This document shows, piece after piece, positions 23,717-32,583 of a stretch of DNA of 44,936 nt. Within the stretch, counting starts at the first letter, position 1, and every line of letters begins with the position of its first letter. Location: positions 1 to 44,936 of the forward strand of contig NZ_QEST01000010.1 of the NCBI RefSeq assembly GCF_003311645.1, read 5' to 3'. The notes beneath the pieces are model-generated. The model worked only from the letters and a program-made list of their open reading frames with translations, searched no databases and had not been told where the DNA came from. The DNA comes from Streptomyces sp. PT12. Its GTDB lineage: Bacteria > Actinomycetota > Actinomycetes > Streptomycetales > Streptomycetaceae. A program made the position numbers and the translations under genes.

Positions 23717-24956
23717 CCGGCCCTGTCGTGAGAGCGGCCAGGGCGGCGCGCAGCCGGGCGAGGGCGTCGGCGACCCAGGGCAGCGCCAGGGGGTCGGAGG
23801 CGCGCAGCGCACGCCAACGCTCCTCGTCCGTCTCGCCGTAGAGCAGGCTCGTGGCCACCCGGACGCGCAGCGCGTCGGGCGCGTCGCCGAACGCCTCGCC
23901 CGGCAGCACGCCGACCCCGTGCCGCTCAAGCAGCGCGGTCGCGAGCGCGGCCCCATCGGCGACGCCGCGGGCGGCGAGGGCGTCGCGCAGGGGCGCGAAG
24001 TCGGGGTAGAGGTAGAAGCCCGCGGCGGGCGCGCGGCACAGCGCCCCCGCCGCGGTGAACTCGGAGTGCACGGCGCGCGCGACCGTTGCGTGCAAGCGTC
24101 CGGCCGCCGCTATGTGCGCCGTCACGCCGGGCGGATCGGTGAGGACATGGGCGGCGACGGCCTGCATGGGGGCGGCCAGGCTGGACCACACCTCGCTGGC
24201 CACGCCGGTGAGTTCGGACCGCAGCGCTTCGCCCCAGGGCCCCGCGGGCAGCCGCGCGAAGCCGATGCGCCAGCCGCCGAGCGCGAGGGACTTGCTGAGC
24301 CCGCTGGTCACCACGGTGCGCTCGGGGTGGAGCGCGGCGGCGCTCGGCGGGCGCGTTCCGTCGTGGACCAGCTCGGCGTAGATCTCGTCGGCGATCACGG
24401 CCAGGCCGTGCCGCTCGGCCAACGCGCAGACGGCGCCGAGCCGTTCGGGGTCGGCGACGGTGCCCGTGGGGTTGTCGGGGACGGTCAGCACGAGCACGCC
24501 GGGGCGGCTCTCGCGCAGCGCCGCGGCCAGCCGCTCGGGGTCGGGAACGCCGCCCGCGCCATCGGCGGGGATGTCCACGCCGATCACGCGCTTCCCGGCG
24601 AGCGCGCTCTGCGCCGCGTAGCTGACCCAGGCGGGGCGCGGCAGGACGACATCGCCGGGGAGCGCGGCGATGAGGGCGTAGAGCAGGGGCTTGCTGCCGG
24701 GCGCGAACACGATCTGGCGCGCCCCCGTGTCGAGCCCGCGCCGGGTGAACCACCCGGCCGCCGCCTCGCGCGCCTCCGCGGAGCCGACGACGGGCCCGTA
24801 GCCGTTGCGCCCCGCGGCGGCCGCGAGGCGCCCGGCGAGCTCGTCGGGGACCGGCAACCCGGCCTCGCCGAACGCCAGATGCAGCAGCCGCTCCCCGGCC
24901 GCGCGCCGGGCGCGAATGGTCTCGTCGATGGCCAGGGTTGCCGAGTGGATCACCAT
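23676..24956 (-). CDS. Class I/II PLP-dependent aminotransferase
   Basis: A 426-residue fold-type I enzyme. The PLP lysine lies in SGLSKSLALGGWRIGF, the NPTG turn in VPDNPTGTVADPERL, and the Asp in AVIADEIYAELVHDG. It transfers an amino group between an amino acid and a 2-oxo acid; substrate cannot be told. The C-terminus has a low-complexity tail. The upstream region holds a palindrome immediately before the ATG and there is no strong ribosome site. Confidence 0.87.
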   Translation of the reverse strand: MVIHSATLAIDETIRARRAAGERLLHLAFGEAGLPVPDELAGRLAAAAGRNGYGPVVGSAEAREAAAGWFTRRGLDTGARQIVFAPGSKPLLYALIAALPGDVVLPRPAWVSYAAQSALAGKRVIGVDIPADGAGGVPDPERLAAALRESRPGVLVLTVPDNPTGTVADPERLGAVCALAERHGLAVIADEIYAELVHDGTRPPSAAALHPERTVVTSGLSKSLALGGWRIGFARLPAGPWGEALRSELTGVASEVWSSLAAPMQAVAAHVLTDPPGVTAHIAAAGRLHATVARAVHSEFTAAGALCRAPAAGFYLYPDFAPLRDALAARGVADGAALATALLERHGVGVLPGEAFGDAPDALRVRVATSLLYGETDEERWRALRASDPLALPWVADALARLRAALAALTTGPVSAPTGESAPRTR

Positions 24957-24994
24957 GACGCAGTTCTTACTGCATCTGAGTCTGTTGATGCAAC
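24957..24994. promoter_or_regulatory. Palindromes directly upstream of aminotransferase start
   Basis: GACGCAGT-TCTT-ACTGCATC (24957-24976) is an inverted repeat with one mismatch abutting the start codon. GTTG-ATG-CAAC (24984-24994) is a second perfect short palindrome. A repressor bound here would block the ribosome site or promoter of the aminotransferase gene. The neighbouring RpiR regulator is a candidate but is not shown to bind. Confidence 0.5.
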
Positions 24995-25098
24995 GTTCCT
25001 TGCGCGGATCGGGGTCGCCGAATTGCGCCTACCCGGGGGCGGGCCAACCATGAGGGGACGAGCGCCCCGGAGTGAAAGCGCCCCCGCACGCCCCGCGT

Positions 25099-26187
25099 TC
25101 AGCCCCCGCCGCCGCCCCCGCCGTCCCCGCCCCCACCGCCCCCTCCGCCGTCGCCTCCGCCGCCGAAGCCCCCACCGCCGTCGCCGCCCCCGTCGCCGCC
25201 GCTTCCTCCCCAGCCGTCGCCGCCCCCGCCCGGGCCCGAGTCGTGGCTGCCCCAGCTCACCCCGGTGTACCAGGGCTCGGCCCAGACCTCGTCGTCCAGC
25301 CCGGGCAGCGGCTTGGCGACGCCGAAGCGGATGCCGCCCGTTCCGTCGCCCACCGCGCACACCACCGCGAAGAAGTGCGCCATCACCGCGTCGAGCGGGT
25401 CCGCGTGGTAGTGCGTCAGCGCCGCGAGCGGCAGCAGCGCCCCGGGGCGCCTCGTGCCCGCGCGCGGCCGCGCGATCAACGCCACCTGAAGGCCGTCTCG
25501 TTCGAGGACCGAGCTGGTCGCGTTGTACCGCCGCAGCGTCCACGACGCCCACGACGTCCGGACGGTGACGGACCGCCGCGCCTTCCGCCAGCCGCGTTCG
25601 GTGGTCAACGCCGCCCGCCCGGCGCCCACGAGCACCGTGAGCGGCGGCGACTCCACCTGGAGGTCGGAGGCCCGGATCCCCTCGGGGCCGCGCAGCCGCA
25701 GCGGTGGCGCCGACCCGCTCCCCGGCCACACGTCCGCGCGCACCAGCCGCCGGTCCACCGCCACAAGCACCAGGCCCGCGGGGCTGTCCGCCACCCTGCG
25801 GGCGATCCACAGCGGCACCTCCTCGCGCGCCGCCCGCTCCGCCGCCTCCCGCACCGCGCCCTCGCCGCCGCTCAGCCGCACCGCCAACGCGCCGTACGCG
25901 CGGGCGAATTCGGCGGCCCGCCGCACCCTGATCGGCCAGCCTGAGCCGCTCGCCCTGATCACCGGCACCTTGCCTGGCCCCGGTGGGATCGCCTCGAGCG
26001 GCCGCTCGGTCCCGCCGCTGCCCACCCATCGGCCGCGCAGATACGCCTCCGCCGTGGCCAGCGCGTTCAGCTCGGTCAGCCGCGTCGTCCGCCGCTGCGA
26101 ACGCAGCTCCCTGTCGGTGAGCGACACCGTTCCCGCGAGGGGGTTGCGCGTCCGTTCCTCGTAGTGCGTCACGCCGACGTTCCGCAT
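25099..26187 (-). CDS. Unknown protein with glycine-rich C-terminal tail
   Basis: A 362-residue protein starting MRNVGVTHYEERTRNPLAGT, with CAGGGGCC upstream. The first 80 residues are charged and likely helical. The middle contains PLWIARRVADSPAGLVLVAV and RRYNATSSVLERDGLQVALI. The last 45 residues are almost only Gly, Asp and Ser, as in TIGR04222-type proteins, but no TM helices are seen. I do not recognise the family. The CCG/CCC-rich DNA of the tail is slippage-prone. Confidence 0.6.
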   Translation of the reverse strand: MRNVGVTHYEERTRNPLAGTVSLTDRELRSQRRTTRLTELNALATAEAYLRGRWVGSGGTERPLEAIPPGPGKVPVIRASGSGWPIRVRRAAEFARAYGALAVRLSGGEGAVREAAERAAREEVPLWIARRVADSPAGLVLVAVDRRLVRADVWPGSGSAPPLRLRGPEGIRASDLQVESPPLTVLVGAGRAALTTERGWRKARRSVTVRTSWASWTLRRYNATSSVLERDGLQVALIARPRAGTRRPGALLPLAALTHYHADPLDAVMAHFFAVVCAVGDGTGGIRFGVAKPLPGLDDEVWAEPWYTGVSWGSHDSGPGGGGDGWGGSGGDGGGDGGGGFGGGGDGGGGGGGGDGGGGGGG

Positions 26188-26337
26188 GTCAGGCCCCTGT
26201 TCCGCCGTCGGGCACGTCCAGGGAAGAGGGCGTGCCGACGGGGTACCGCGGTTCCGTGAAAGCCTCAGATCCAGCTCAGAGTTGACGGCGCGCACACCGC
26301 CGCACGCGCCGCCGCACGCGCCGCCGCGCGCGCCCGC

Positions 26338-27654
26338 TCACGACGCCAGCGCGATCCGCGCCTCGCCCACCAGCTCCGGCACCCCCGCCACCCGCTGGTG
26401 CCCCGAGAAGCCCGGCATCAGCTCGCGCAGCAGCCCGAGGCAGCGGTCGGCGCCCAGGCTGCTCGCCAGCGTGAGCGACTGGCGCGCGCTGTCCGCCGCG
26501 CGCTCCACCTCGCCCGAACGCAGATACCCGTCCGCCTCGTACGCCAGGAACACCGCCTTCGTCTTCGCCCGCGCCTCGGGCAACTGCCGCACCCCCTCAG
26601 CGATATGGCGGTGCGCGTCCCGCTTGGCCCCCAGGTCGAGAAAGCAGCGGCCGGTGTCCACGCTCAGATCCGCGGGCGAGAGCCACGCGCACCAGCTCGG
26701 CGGCGACCGGTGCGCCGCCGCACCGAGGCGCGCCTCGGCCGCCGCGATGTCCCGGTGGCACGCCCGCGGATCCTCAAGGAGCGCATACGCCCGCGCGCGG
26801 CGCAGATGCAGGAGCGAACGCGACGCCGGGTGCCTGGCGCGCGATATCGCGTGCGCCAGGATCTCCACGGCCGTCCCCGGCTGCCGCAGCCACACCGCCT
26901 GATAGGCCAGGTCGCTCAGGATCCCCGCCCCGAGGTCCCGGTCGCCCGCCGCGTGGGCGCTGTGCAGCGCGGCGTGCCAGAACCGGCTCGCGGCCCCGTG
27001 TCTGTCCTGGTCGAAACGGTGCCAGCCGATCGTCTGCGCCACCCGCGCCACCTGTATGTGCAGGCGGCGCCCCGTCTCCTGCGGATAGCGCGCCTCGCGC
27101 AGCAGATCCGTCAGCGTCGCCAGGTGCGCGTCGAGCAGCCGCACCGTGTGCTGCCGCTGCGCGGTGGCCAGCTCGGCGAGGCGCGCGGTCGAGCTCTCCA
27201 GCCAGGCCAGCAGCTCGCTGTCCACGCTCTTGCCGCCCAACGCGCCGGTGAGCCTGGCGGGTTCGAGCAGGGTCCACTGATGGGCGAGGGAGGTCAGGGC
27301 GGCCCCGGTGTAGGCGGCGAATGCTCGGCGATCCACGGTCTTGGCCTCTCGTACGGCGGCGAGTGTGCTACGCGGGCCCAGGGAGAGAGGGGAGTCGGTG
27401 GCGGGCAGCCACTCGGGCCAGGTGAACGGGTTCACTTCACGGGCGGGAACGGCGAACACCTCTGCGAACAGCAGCTGCGTCTCCTCGTTCGGCGTGCGCT
27501 TCCCGTGCTCGAAGTGGGATATGCGCTGGCGCGTGATGCCCGACCGCAGGCCGTGCGCCTCCGCGGCCAGCCTGACGCGCCGCGCCAGCTCCTCCAGGCT
27601 CCAGCCGCGCTGGAGGCGCAAGTATGTCAAGGGATGGCGGATCGGGAAATCCAC
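26338..27654 (-). CDS. XRE-family regulator with TPR-like sensor region
   Basis: A 438-residue protein. The N-terminus (LTYLRLQRGWSLEELARRVR; SGITRQRISHFEHGKRTPNE) is an XRE helix-turn-helix. The rest is all-helical with repeated TPR-like pairs (YQAVWLRQPGTAVEILAHAI; LLHLRRARAYALLEDPRACH), as in Streptomyces regulators that respond to peptides or act in development. GTG 27654 is chosen for the conserved start of the HTH; its ribosome site is weak. It is divergent from the gene at 27911. Confidence 0.82.
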   Translation of the reverse strand: MDFPIRHPLTYLRLQRGWSLEELARRVRLAAEAHGLRSGITRQRISHFEHGKRTPNEETQLLFAEVFAVPAREVNPFTWPEWLPATDSPLSLGPRSTLAAVREAKTVDRRAFAAYTGAALTSLAHQWTLLEPARLTGALGGKSVDSELLAWLESSTARLAELATAQRQHTVRLLDAHLATLTDLLREARYPQETGRRLHIQVARVAQTIGWHRFDQDRHGAASRFWHAALHSAHAAGDRDLGAGILSDLAYQAVWLRQPGTAVEILAHAISRARHPASRSLLHLRRARAYALLEDPRACHRDIAAAEARLGAAAHRSPPSWCAWLSPADLSVDTGRCFLDLGAKRDAHRHIAEGVRQLPEARAKTKAVFLAYEADGYLRSGEVERAADSARQSLTLASSLGADRCLGLLRELMPGFSGHQRVAGVPELVGEARIALAS

Positions 27655-27819
27655 AGACTCATTGGACCATCGCGCGCGCTCCCTGGGGAGGGGCCCGGCG
27701 GCGAATGGACGACACGTGGACGACAACGCGGCCCTTACGCGCCCCCGCGCGCCCCTGCTTGGCTGGTGTCCGCACCCCCACGACCGGGTACCACACGCCG
27801 ATCGCACGACCGAGTACCG

Positions 27820-27879
27820 CGACCGAAGCACCAGCGACCGAAGCACCAACGACCGAAGCACCAACGACCGAGTCACCAC
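27820..27879. repeat. 15-base tandem repeat in promoter region
   Basis: CGACCGAAGCACCA(G/A) occurs three times (27820-27864), followed by a degenerate fourth unit (CGACCGAGTCACCAC) and further CGACCGAG pieces. The array lies between the divergent XRE and glycine-rich-domain genes, 32-90 bases before the latter's start. Confidence 0.85.
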
Positions 27880-27910
27880 GACCGAGCACCGCCTCAGCAA
27901 CGGAGGGCGC

Positions 27911-28375
27911 ATGACCGCGCGGACGACCCGGGCCACCCGGATCACCCGGGCCGAACTGGAAGCCGAGTTGGCCCGCTACCTCAGCATCACAGGACACCGC
28001 TTCGCCACCGGCCAGGAGTCGCCGCAGATGTTCTCCGGGCTCATCGACCGCGTCTGGCACGAGAAGATGCAGGACCCGGTCGCCTACGCGGAGTTCTGCG
28101 CCGCGCACGCGGGCGAGCCCGTCGCACACGCCCCCGTCACCGGCAGCGGCCCGGTGAACTGGATCGTCGACTACGAACGCCGCTTCGGCACCCTCCCCGA
28201 CGCGTGGTTCATGGGCGCCGACGGCGTGGTCAACGAGCCGCTGCGCCGCGAGTACCACCGTACCGGCGCCGTGACCCGCGCCGAGTGGATCTGCTCGCCC
28301 CGCCCCACCCACCTCGTCGAACGCCGCGGGATCGCCCGCGGCACGGGCCCGGGCGCCAGCGGTGCCGCCGCCTGA
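27911..28375 (+). CDS. Glycine-rich domain-containing-like (GRDP/DUF1399-type) protein
   Basis: A 154-residue protein starting at ATG 27911 right after CGGAGG. LARYLSITGHRFATGQES, MFSGLIDRVWHEKMQDPVAY and WIVDYERRFGTLPDAWF recall the helical DxxWH-type motif of glycine-rich-domain-like proteins. Molecular role is unknown. The gene overlaps the start of the GNAT pseudogene by 14 bases, so the two were probably co-transcribed. Confidence 0.5.
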   Translation: MTARTTRATRITRAELEAELARYLSITGHRFATGQESPQMFSGLIDRVWHEKMQDPVAYAEFCAAHAGEPVAHAPVTGSGPVNWIVDYERRFGTLPDAWFMGADGVVNEPLRREYHRTGAVTRAEWICSPRPTHLVERRGIARGTGPGASGAAA

Positions 28376-28913
28376 GCCCGAGGGCCGCACCGCGCTGCGC
28401 CCGCTGGCCGCGACCGACGCCGTCGCGATCAGGTCGATCTACGGCCCCGGCGCCGTCAGCCAGCTGGCGCGGCCCCCCATGGACGCCCGGGGGGCCCAGG
28501 CGTGGCTCGCCCGGCACCTGCGCGAACGCCCCGGGCCCTGGCGGCTGATCACCTAGGGCATCACCGCCAGCCCCTCCGCCGTGCCCCCCGAACGGCGCGA
28601 ACTCATCGGCGTCATCCGGCTCGTGCGCCGCGCGCGCCACTCCGCCGAGATCGCGTTCATCCTCCGCGAGGACGTGTGGGGCCGCGGCCACGCGACCCGC
28701 GCCCTCGCCCAGGTTCTGCCTCGCGCGTTCGACGACCTCGACCTGATCATCCTCAGGGCCAGGCACCATCCGGCCAACACGGCCGCCCGCCGCGTCCTGG
28801 CCCGCGCCGGGTTCGTGCTTCGCGACGCGACCGACGACCAGGTGACCTGCCTGCACACCCGCGGCGCGTGGCAGGCGGCGACCGACCCGTGGAGCACGCT
28901 GCTCCCGGGCTGA
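28362..28913 (+). pseudogene. GNAT acetyltransferase split by in-frame TAG
   Basis: From GTG 28362 the frame encodes TALRPLAATDAVAIRSIYGP to PGPWRLIT, then TAG (28554-28556). Without any frame change it continues with PERRELIGVIRLVRRARHSA and AFILREDVWGRGHATRALAQ (the acetyl-CoA site) to LLPG at 28913. The combined length of about 183 residues fits a RimJ/RimL-type GNAT enzyme. A single amber mutation is the simplest reading. The 3' part alone lacks the N-terminal strand and is unlikely to be active. Confidence 0.75.
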
Positions 28914-29028
28914 GACGCGCCGGCCGCCGTCTGTCTGGGGAGGGACGGCGGCCGGCGTCCCGGGACCGTCCTTCCCCCTGGACCAACGGGCCCGCGCACG
29001 GGGGGAGTCGAGGCGCGCGGGCCCGTTG
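28914..29028. terminator. Two strong hairpins between convergent genes
   Basis: First hairpin: the left arm ending CGGCCGCCGTC at 28931 pairs with GACGGCGGCCGGCGTC (28944-28959). Second: CAACGGGCCCGCGC (28984-28997) pairs with GCGCGGGCCCGTTG (29015-29028). They separate the GNAT remnant from the convergent lyase gene and should stop transcripts from both sides. Confidence 0.8.
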
Positions 29029-29049
29029 CACCCTGCGGGGCGGGCACCG

Positions 29050-31683
29050 TTACCGCTGCGAGTGCCCCGGCGAGTACCCCAGCGAGTGCCCCAGCGAGGC
29101 GATCAGCGTCTCCGCGTGATAGGTCAACGCCGCCCGCGCCCCTTCCGAGACCCCGCGCCGGTCCAGGTCCCGTATGAACCGCTCCAGGGAATCGATGGCC
29201 CGCCGCTCGTCGCCCCGCGCGACGGCGCGCTCCGCGCGGTCGAGACTCGCCGCGAGACGCCGCGAGGCCGCGCCGTCGACCCGCTCGTCCAGCTGCCCCC
29301 GCAGCGCCCCCAACGCGCCGGGCGCCCACACGCCGGGCACCGGGACCTCGGCGAAGTCCATGTCGGAGGCCAGGTAGAAGCCGGTGTACGACGGCTGGTT
29401 GTACGTCGTCTGCTGCCGCGCGACCTCCGCCCTGTACTGCGGATCGTGCATGAGCGTGTAGAGCTTGTGACCGGTCACCTCGGTCGAGGTGAACACCCGC
29501 ATCGCCGAGCTGTCCCGCAGCGGCACGAACAACTCCTCGCGCCAGTCGCCCAGCACGTCGGCCACCAGCGAGGGGTTTCCCTTGGTCCAGTTGTTCGTGG
29601 TCGTGCCCTCGGCGGTGAGCAGGGTCCCGCGCCGCCAGTCCTCGATCGTCGGCGTCTGATACGTCTCCGTCGTGGCGCCGTGGACGAGCTGCGTCGTGAG
29701 GTCGGCGGCCCACCTGATGCTCTGGTTGGTGCCGGGCGTCGTGGCGTCGATCCGCCGCCCGTCCGCCGTCCACAGCCCGGCCCCGGCCGGGTTCTCGCCG
29801 CCCTCGGGGTGGTTGGCCCATGTCTCGAGCCCCGGCTCGTCGGGCAGCACGTCGCCGATCATGCCGCGCCCGGTGTCCACGCCCGTGTACCGCCCGTACA
29901 GCACCTCGCCCGTGGCCGCGTCGCGCAGCGCGTAGCCGAGCGGCGCGCTCGTGGCGCCCTCGTGCACGGTGTAGATCTCGAGGCCAGGGCGTTCCGGGTC
30001 GATGTCGGTCACGTGCATCGCGTCGCCGTGCCCGAGCCGCGCCTGGACGCCGGGCGTCGCGCTGCCCTCGGGCATCTCGTCGAACGAGCTGTAGAGCAGC
30101 GACCCGTCGTCGTCGAGCGTCGCGGAGCCGTAGACGACCTCCTGGCGCCCGTCGGCGTCCACATCGGCCGCGCTGAGCGAGTGGAAGCCCTGCGTGGTGA
30201 GCGTTCCGTACTCGGGGTCGGTGCCGTCGACGCCGTGCGGGGAGTCGTTGAACGGGTTCGACATCCGAGCCCAGCCGCTGTCCACGTACCAGTCCTCGCG
30301 CAGCCGTTCGCCGTCCCAGCGGTAGGAGACCAGGGTGGAACGCGTGTAGTAGCCGCGCGCGAAGACGGCCGAGGGGTGCTCGCCGTCCAGATAGGCGACG
30401 TTCGCCAGGAAGCGGTCCACGCGGTTGCCCGGCTCGATCCGGCTCATCGCGTAGTCGCCCCACATGAGCCCGTCGTCGTGGCGTCCTGGCCGGTAGCGGA
30501 TGGTCTCGAGCTCCGCGCCGGTCGCGCCGTCGAACACCGAGAGGTACTCGGGGCCTTCGACGACGAAGCCCTCGAACGCGCGCAGGTTGTTCCTGCTGCT
30601 GCGGCCCGGCGCGTACACGTCCATGAAGTGGTCGGCCAGCGCCTCGGCGTCCTGGCGCGAGAGCGGGTAGTCATACGCGGGCTCGATGCCGAACGCCTCT
30701 TCGAGCGTGGCGGGCCAGCTCCCCTCGACGACCTCGGGGTGCTCGTGCCAGCCCCGGAACATCTCGACGACGTGGTCGTAGTAATCGGCCGCGCTCATGC
30801 GGTAGTCGTCCGCGTGGGAGTACCCGGCGCGGCGGTCGTCGCGCGGCAGGGTGATGTAGCGCTCCGACGCGACCTCGCCGTCGGCGCCGTAGCGCGTGAT
30901 CCTGGTGCCTGGCGCGGTCTTGAACATCATCTCCGAGCGGCCGTCGCCGTCGAAGTCGTAGACCAGGAACTGCGTGTAGTGCGCGCCCGCACGGATGTTG
31001 CGGCCCAGGTCGATCCGGTGCAGGAGCGTGCCGTCGAACCTGTAGGTGTCGATGTAGACGTTGCCGGTGTAGCCGACCTGCGAGACATCCTTGGCGTTGG
31101 ACGGGTACCACTTGACGACGTACTCGTAGGTGCCGTCGCCGTCCACGTCGCCGACGCTCATGTCGTTGGCCGAGTAGGTATACGCCTCCCCCGCGGGGGT
31201 GACGCCGTCGGCGGGCTTGCGCAGCGGCAGGTCGTAGTAGCCCTGGTCCCACGCGGTGACCGGGTCGCTGAGGTCCACCTCCACGCCGTCGACGACGGCG
31301 GCGACGCGGTACTCGCTGGTGGCGGTGCCGTCCGGGTCGAGGTGGTTGGTGGAGTCGGTGACGGTGGCGAGGAGTTCGCCGTCGCGGTAGACGTGGAAGT
31401 CGGCGCCGGTCAGCCCCGTGTCCGAGGCGCCGGTGACCTCGGTGGCGAGCAGGCGCCAGCTGAGGAACGTTCCCTCGTCGGCGGACACGGCGACCAGGCC
31501 GCGGTCGAGCTGTTCGAGCTGCACCGCCCCGCGGCCATCTGCCCCGCGGCCATCTGCCCCGCGGCCATCTGCCCCGCCGCCGTCGGCGCGGGCCTCGGGG
31601 CCGCCAGCCACGACGAGCAGCCCGGCCGTCATCAGCCCGGCCAACGGACCGGCCAACCAGCGATGTTGTCTGTGAGGTGTCAT
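29050..31683 (-). CDS. Secreted PL11 rhamnogalacturonan lyase
   Basis: An 877-residue secreted enzyme. The signal peptide (HRWLAGPLAGLMTAGLLVVA) is followed by an ADGRG triplet repeat from a 15-base DNA repeat (31530-31574) and a long beta-propeller typical of PL11: VYDFDGDGRSEMMFKTAPGT, SMSVGD-like DxDxDG calcium motifs, VDADGRQEVVYGSATL, and LFVPLRDSSAMRVFTSTEVT. It would cleave the rhamnogalacturonan I backbone of pectin outside the cell. A C-terminal helical domain of about 90 residues follows the catalytic part. ATG 31683 has AAAGGGCG upstream, and two LacI-like operators lie just beyond. Confidence 0.9.
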   Translation of the reverse strand: MTPHRQHRWLAGPLAGLMTAGLLVVAGGPEARADGGGADGRGADGRGADGRGAVQLEQLDRGLVAVSADEGTFLSWRLLATEVTGASDTGLTGADFHVYRDGELLATVTDSTNHLDPDGTATSEYRVAAVVDGVEVDLSDPVTAWDQGYYDLPLRKPADGVTPAGEAYTYSANDMSVGDVDGDGTYEYVVKWYPSNAKDVSQVGYTGNVYIDTYRFDGTLLHRIDLGRNIRAGAHYTQFLVYDFDGDGRSEMMFKTAPGTRITRYGADGEVASERYITLPRDDRRAGYSHADDYRMSAADYYDHVVEMFRGWHEHPEVVEGSWPATLEEAFGIEPAYDYPLSRQDAEALADHFMDVYAPGRSSRNNLRAFEGFVVEGPEYLSVFDGATGAELETIRYRPGRHDDGLMWGDYAMSRIEPGNRVDRFLANVAYLDGEHPSAVFARGYYTRSTLVSYRWDGERLREDWYVDSGWARMSNPFNDSPHGVDGTDPEYGTLTTQGFHSLSAADVDADGRQEVVYGSATLDDDGSLLYSSFDEMPEGSATPGVQARLGHGDAMHVTDIDPERPGLEIYTVHEGATSAPLGYALRDAATGEVLYGRYTGVDTGRGMIGDVLPDEPGLETWANHPEGGENPAGAGLWTADGRRIDATTPGTNQSIRWAADLTTQLVHGATTETYQTPTIEDWRRGTLLTAEGTTTNNWTKGNPSLVADVLGDWREELFVPLRDSSAMRVFTSTEVTGHKLYTLMHDPQYRAEVARQQTTYNQPSYTGFYLASDMDFAEVPVPGVWAPGALGALRGQLDERVDGAASRRLAASLDRAERAVARGDERRAIDSLERFIRDLDRRGVSEGARAALTYHAETLIASLGHSLGYSPGHSQR

Positions 31684-31695
31684 CGTCGACGCCCT

Positions 31696-31722
31696 TTGAG
31701 TCGTTTCAATGAGACGTTTCAA
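31696..31722. promoter_or_regulatory. Two tandem LacI-family-like operators upstream of PL11 lyase
   Basis: TTGAGTCGTTTCAA (31696-31709) and ATGAGACGTTTCAA (31709-31722) each match the generic LacI-family palindrome TTGAAACGTTTCAA at 12 of 14 positions and share one base. They lie 13-39 bases before the start codon, a position suited to repression by a sugar-responsive LacI protein. No lacI-type gene is within the window. Confidence 0.6.
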
Positions 31723-32160
31723 ACAATCGGCGGCGACGCTATGGGGTGACGGATGGGCCGTCAAGGGGGTGCGCCCTGCGGGTGCCCTGCGGGCGGCTAC
31801 CGAGTCCGGTGGCGCGGGCCGCCTGCCGCGGTGGCTTGTCTCGCCATGGGCGCCCCGAAACGCGGTACTTGCGTGGTACGAAACGCGCCGTGTGCCGGAC
31901 GGGCGTTCGCCCCCGCGTAGCCGGGAACGGCGCGCGCCCGTGCCCCGCACCGGCCCGCTCCCCGAGCCCAACGTGCGCGCGGTGAACGACGAGAGCGGCG
32001 GCCAGGAAGGACGTCAAGCCAGTAGCCGCCGCAACGGCCACCGTTCGGCGACCGCGAAGCCCCGCCGACCAGCGGGTCAGGGTGATGCCGTACTTGCGCG
32101 TAGCCGGATTCCCTTGTCGCCGCACGCGCCGCCGCACAGTCTGAGGGCGGAACAACGCCC
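31723..32160. other. Intergenic region, no convincing gene
   Basis: Long open frames exist on both strands because of the GC bias, but none has a family signature or good start. A minus-strand stretch near 31970-32080 could encode one hydrophobic segment (VAVAAATGLTSFLAAALVV), but no supporting ribosome site is seen. Confidence 0.5.
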
Positions 32161-32583
32161 ATGCCACACGGGGAGGAAGACGAGGACGCGGGGAGCACAC
32201 GGCGGAACGCGCGTGGGCCGGATGGCCTGGGGGTTGCCGTGGCCGCCGCGGCGGTCGGCGTTGCCCTGACGACCGTCCCCACGGCGGAGGCGACAGGCCG
32301 CGACTTCGGCAGGGACTTCGGGTCGCGACTTCGGCGGGGACTTCGCGCACGCCACCGCCGCCCCCACCACCGCCGTCGCGGCGATCACCTGCACGGTCAA
32401 CACCAACAACGTCAACTACCGCTCGGGCTCGGGCTTCGGCTACACGTCCTACGGCCAGGTGCACCGGGGCCACCGCCTGCTCAACGCCAAGACCTACGGG
32501 GACACCAACCAGCGGATGTGGATGGGCGGCGATGTCGAGGGGCGCCGCTTCGCCTACATCAGGCGGGACTTCCTCAGCTGCTG
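32161..32583 (+). pseudogene. Secreted SH3-like domain protein, frameshifted
   Basis: One frame from ATG 32161 encodes a signal-peptide-like segment (VAVAAAAVGVALTTVPTAEA). A second frame, with no usable start of its own, encodes ITCTVNTNNVNYRSGSGFGY and onward to YIRRDFLSC with stop at 32581-32583. This is the pattern of short bacterial SH3-type proteins. The two frames meet in a tract where GACTTCGG is repeated (about 32299-32345), so a slippage frameshift is likely. The 3' end overlaps the convergent DinB gene by about 10 bases. Confidence 0.6.

Noticed and set aside
27820-27879. CRISPR array
   Set aside because: Units are contiguous 15-base tandem copies with no spacers and no cas genes nearby.
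29026-31749. Very long plus-strand open frame opposite the PL11 lyase
   Set aside because: Composition is Val/Arg-rich antisense shadow. The minus strand has clear PL11 motifs, a signal peptide and a ribosome site.
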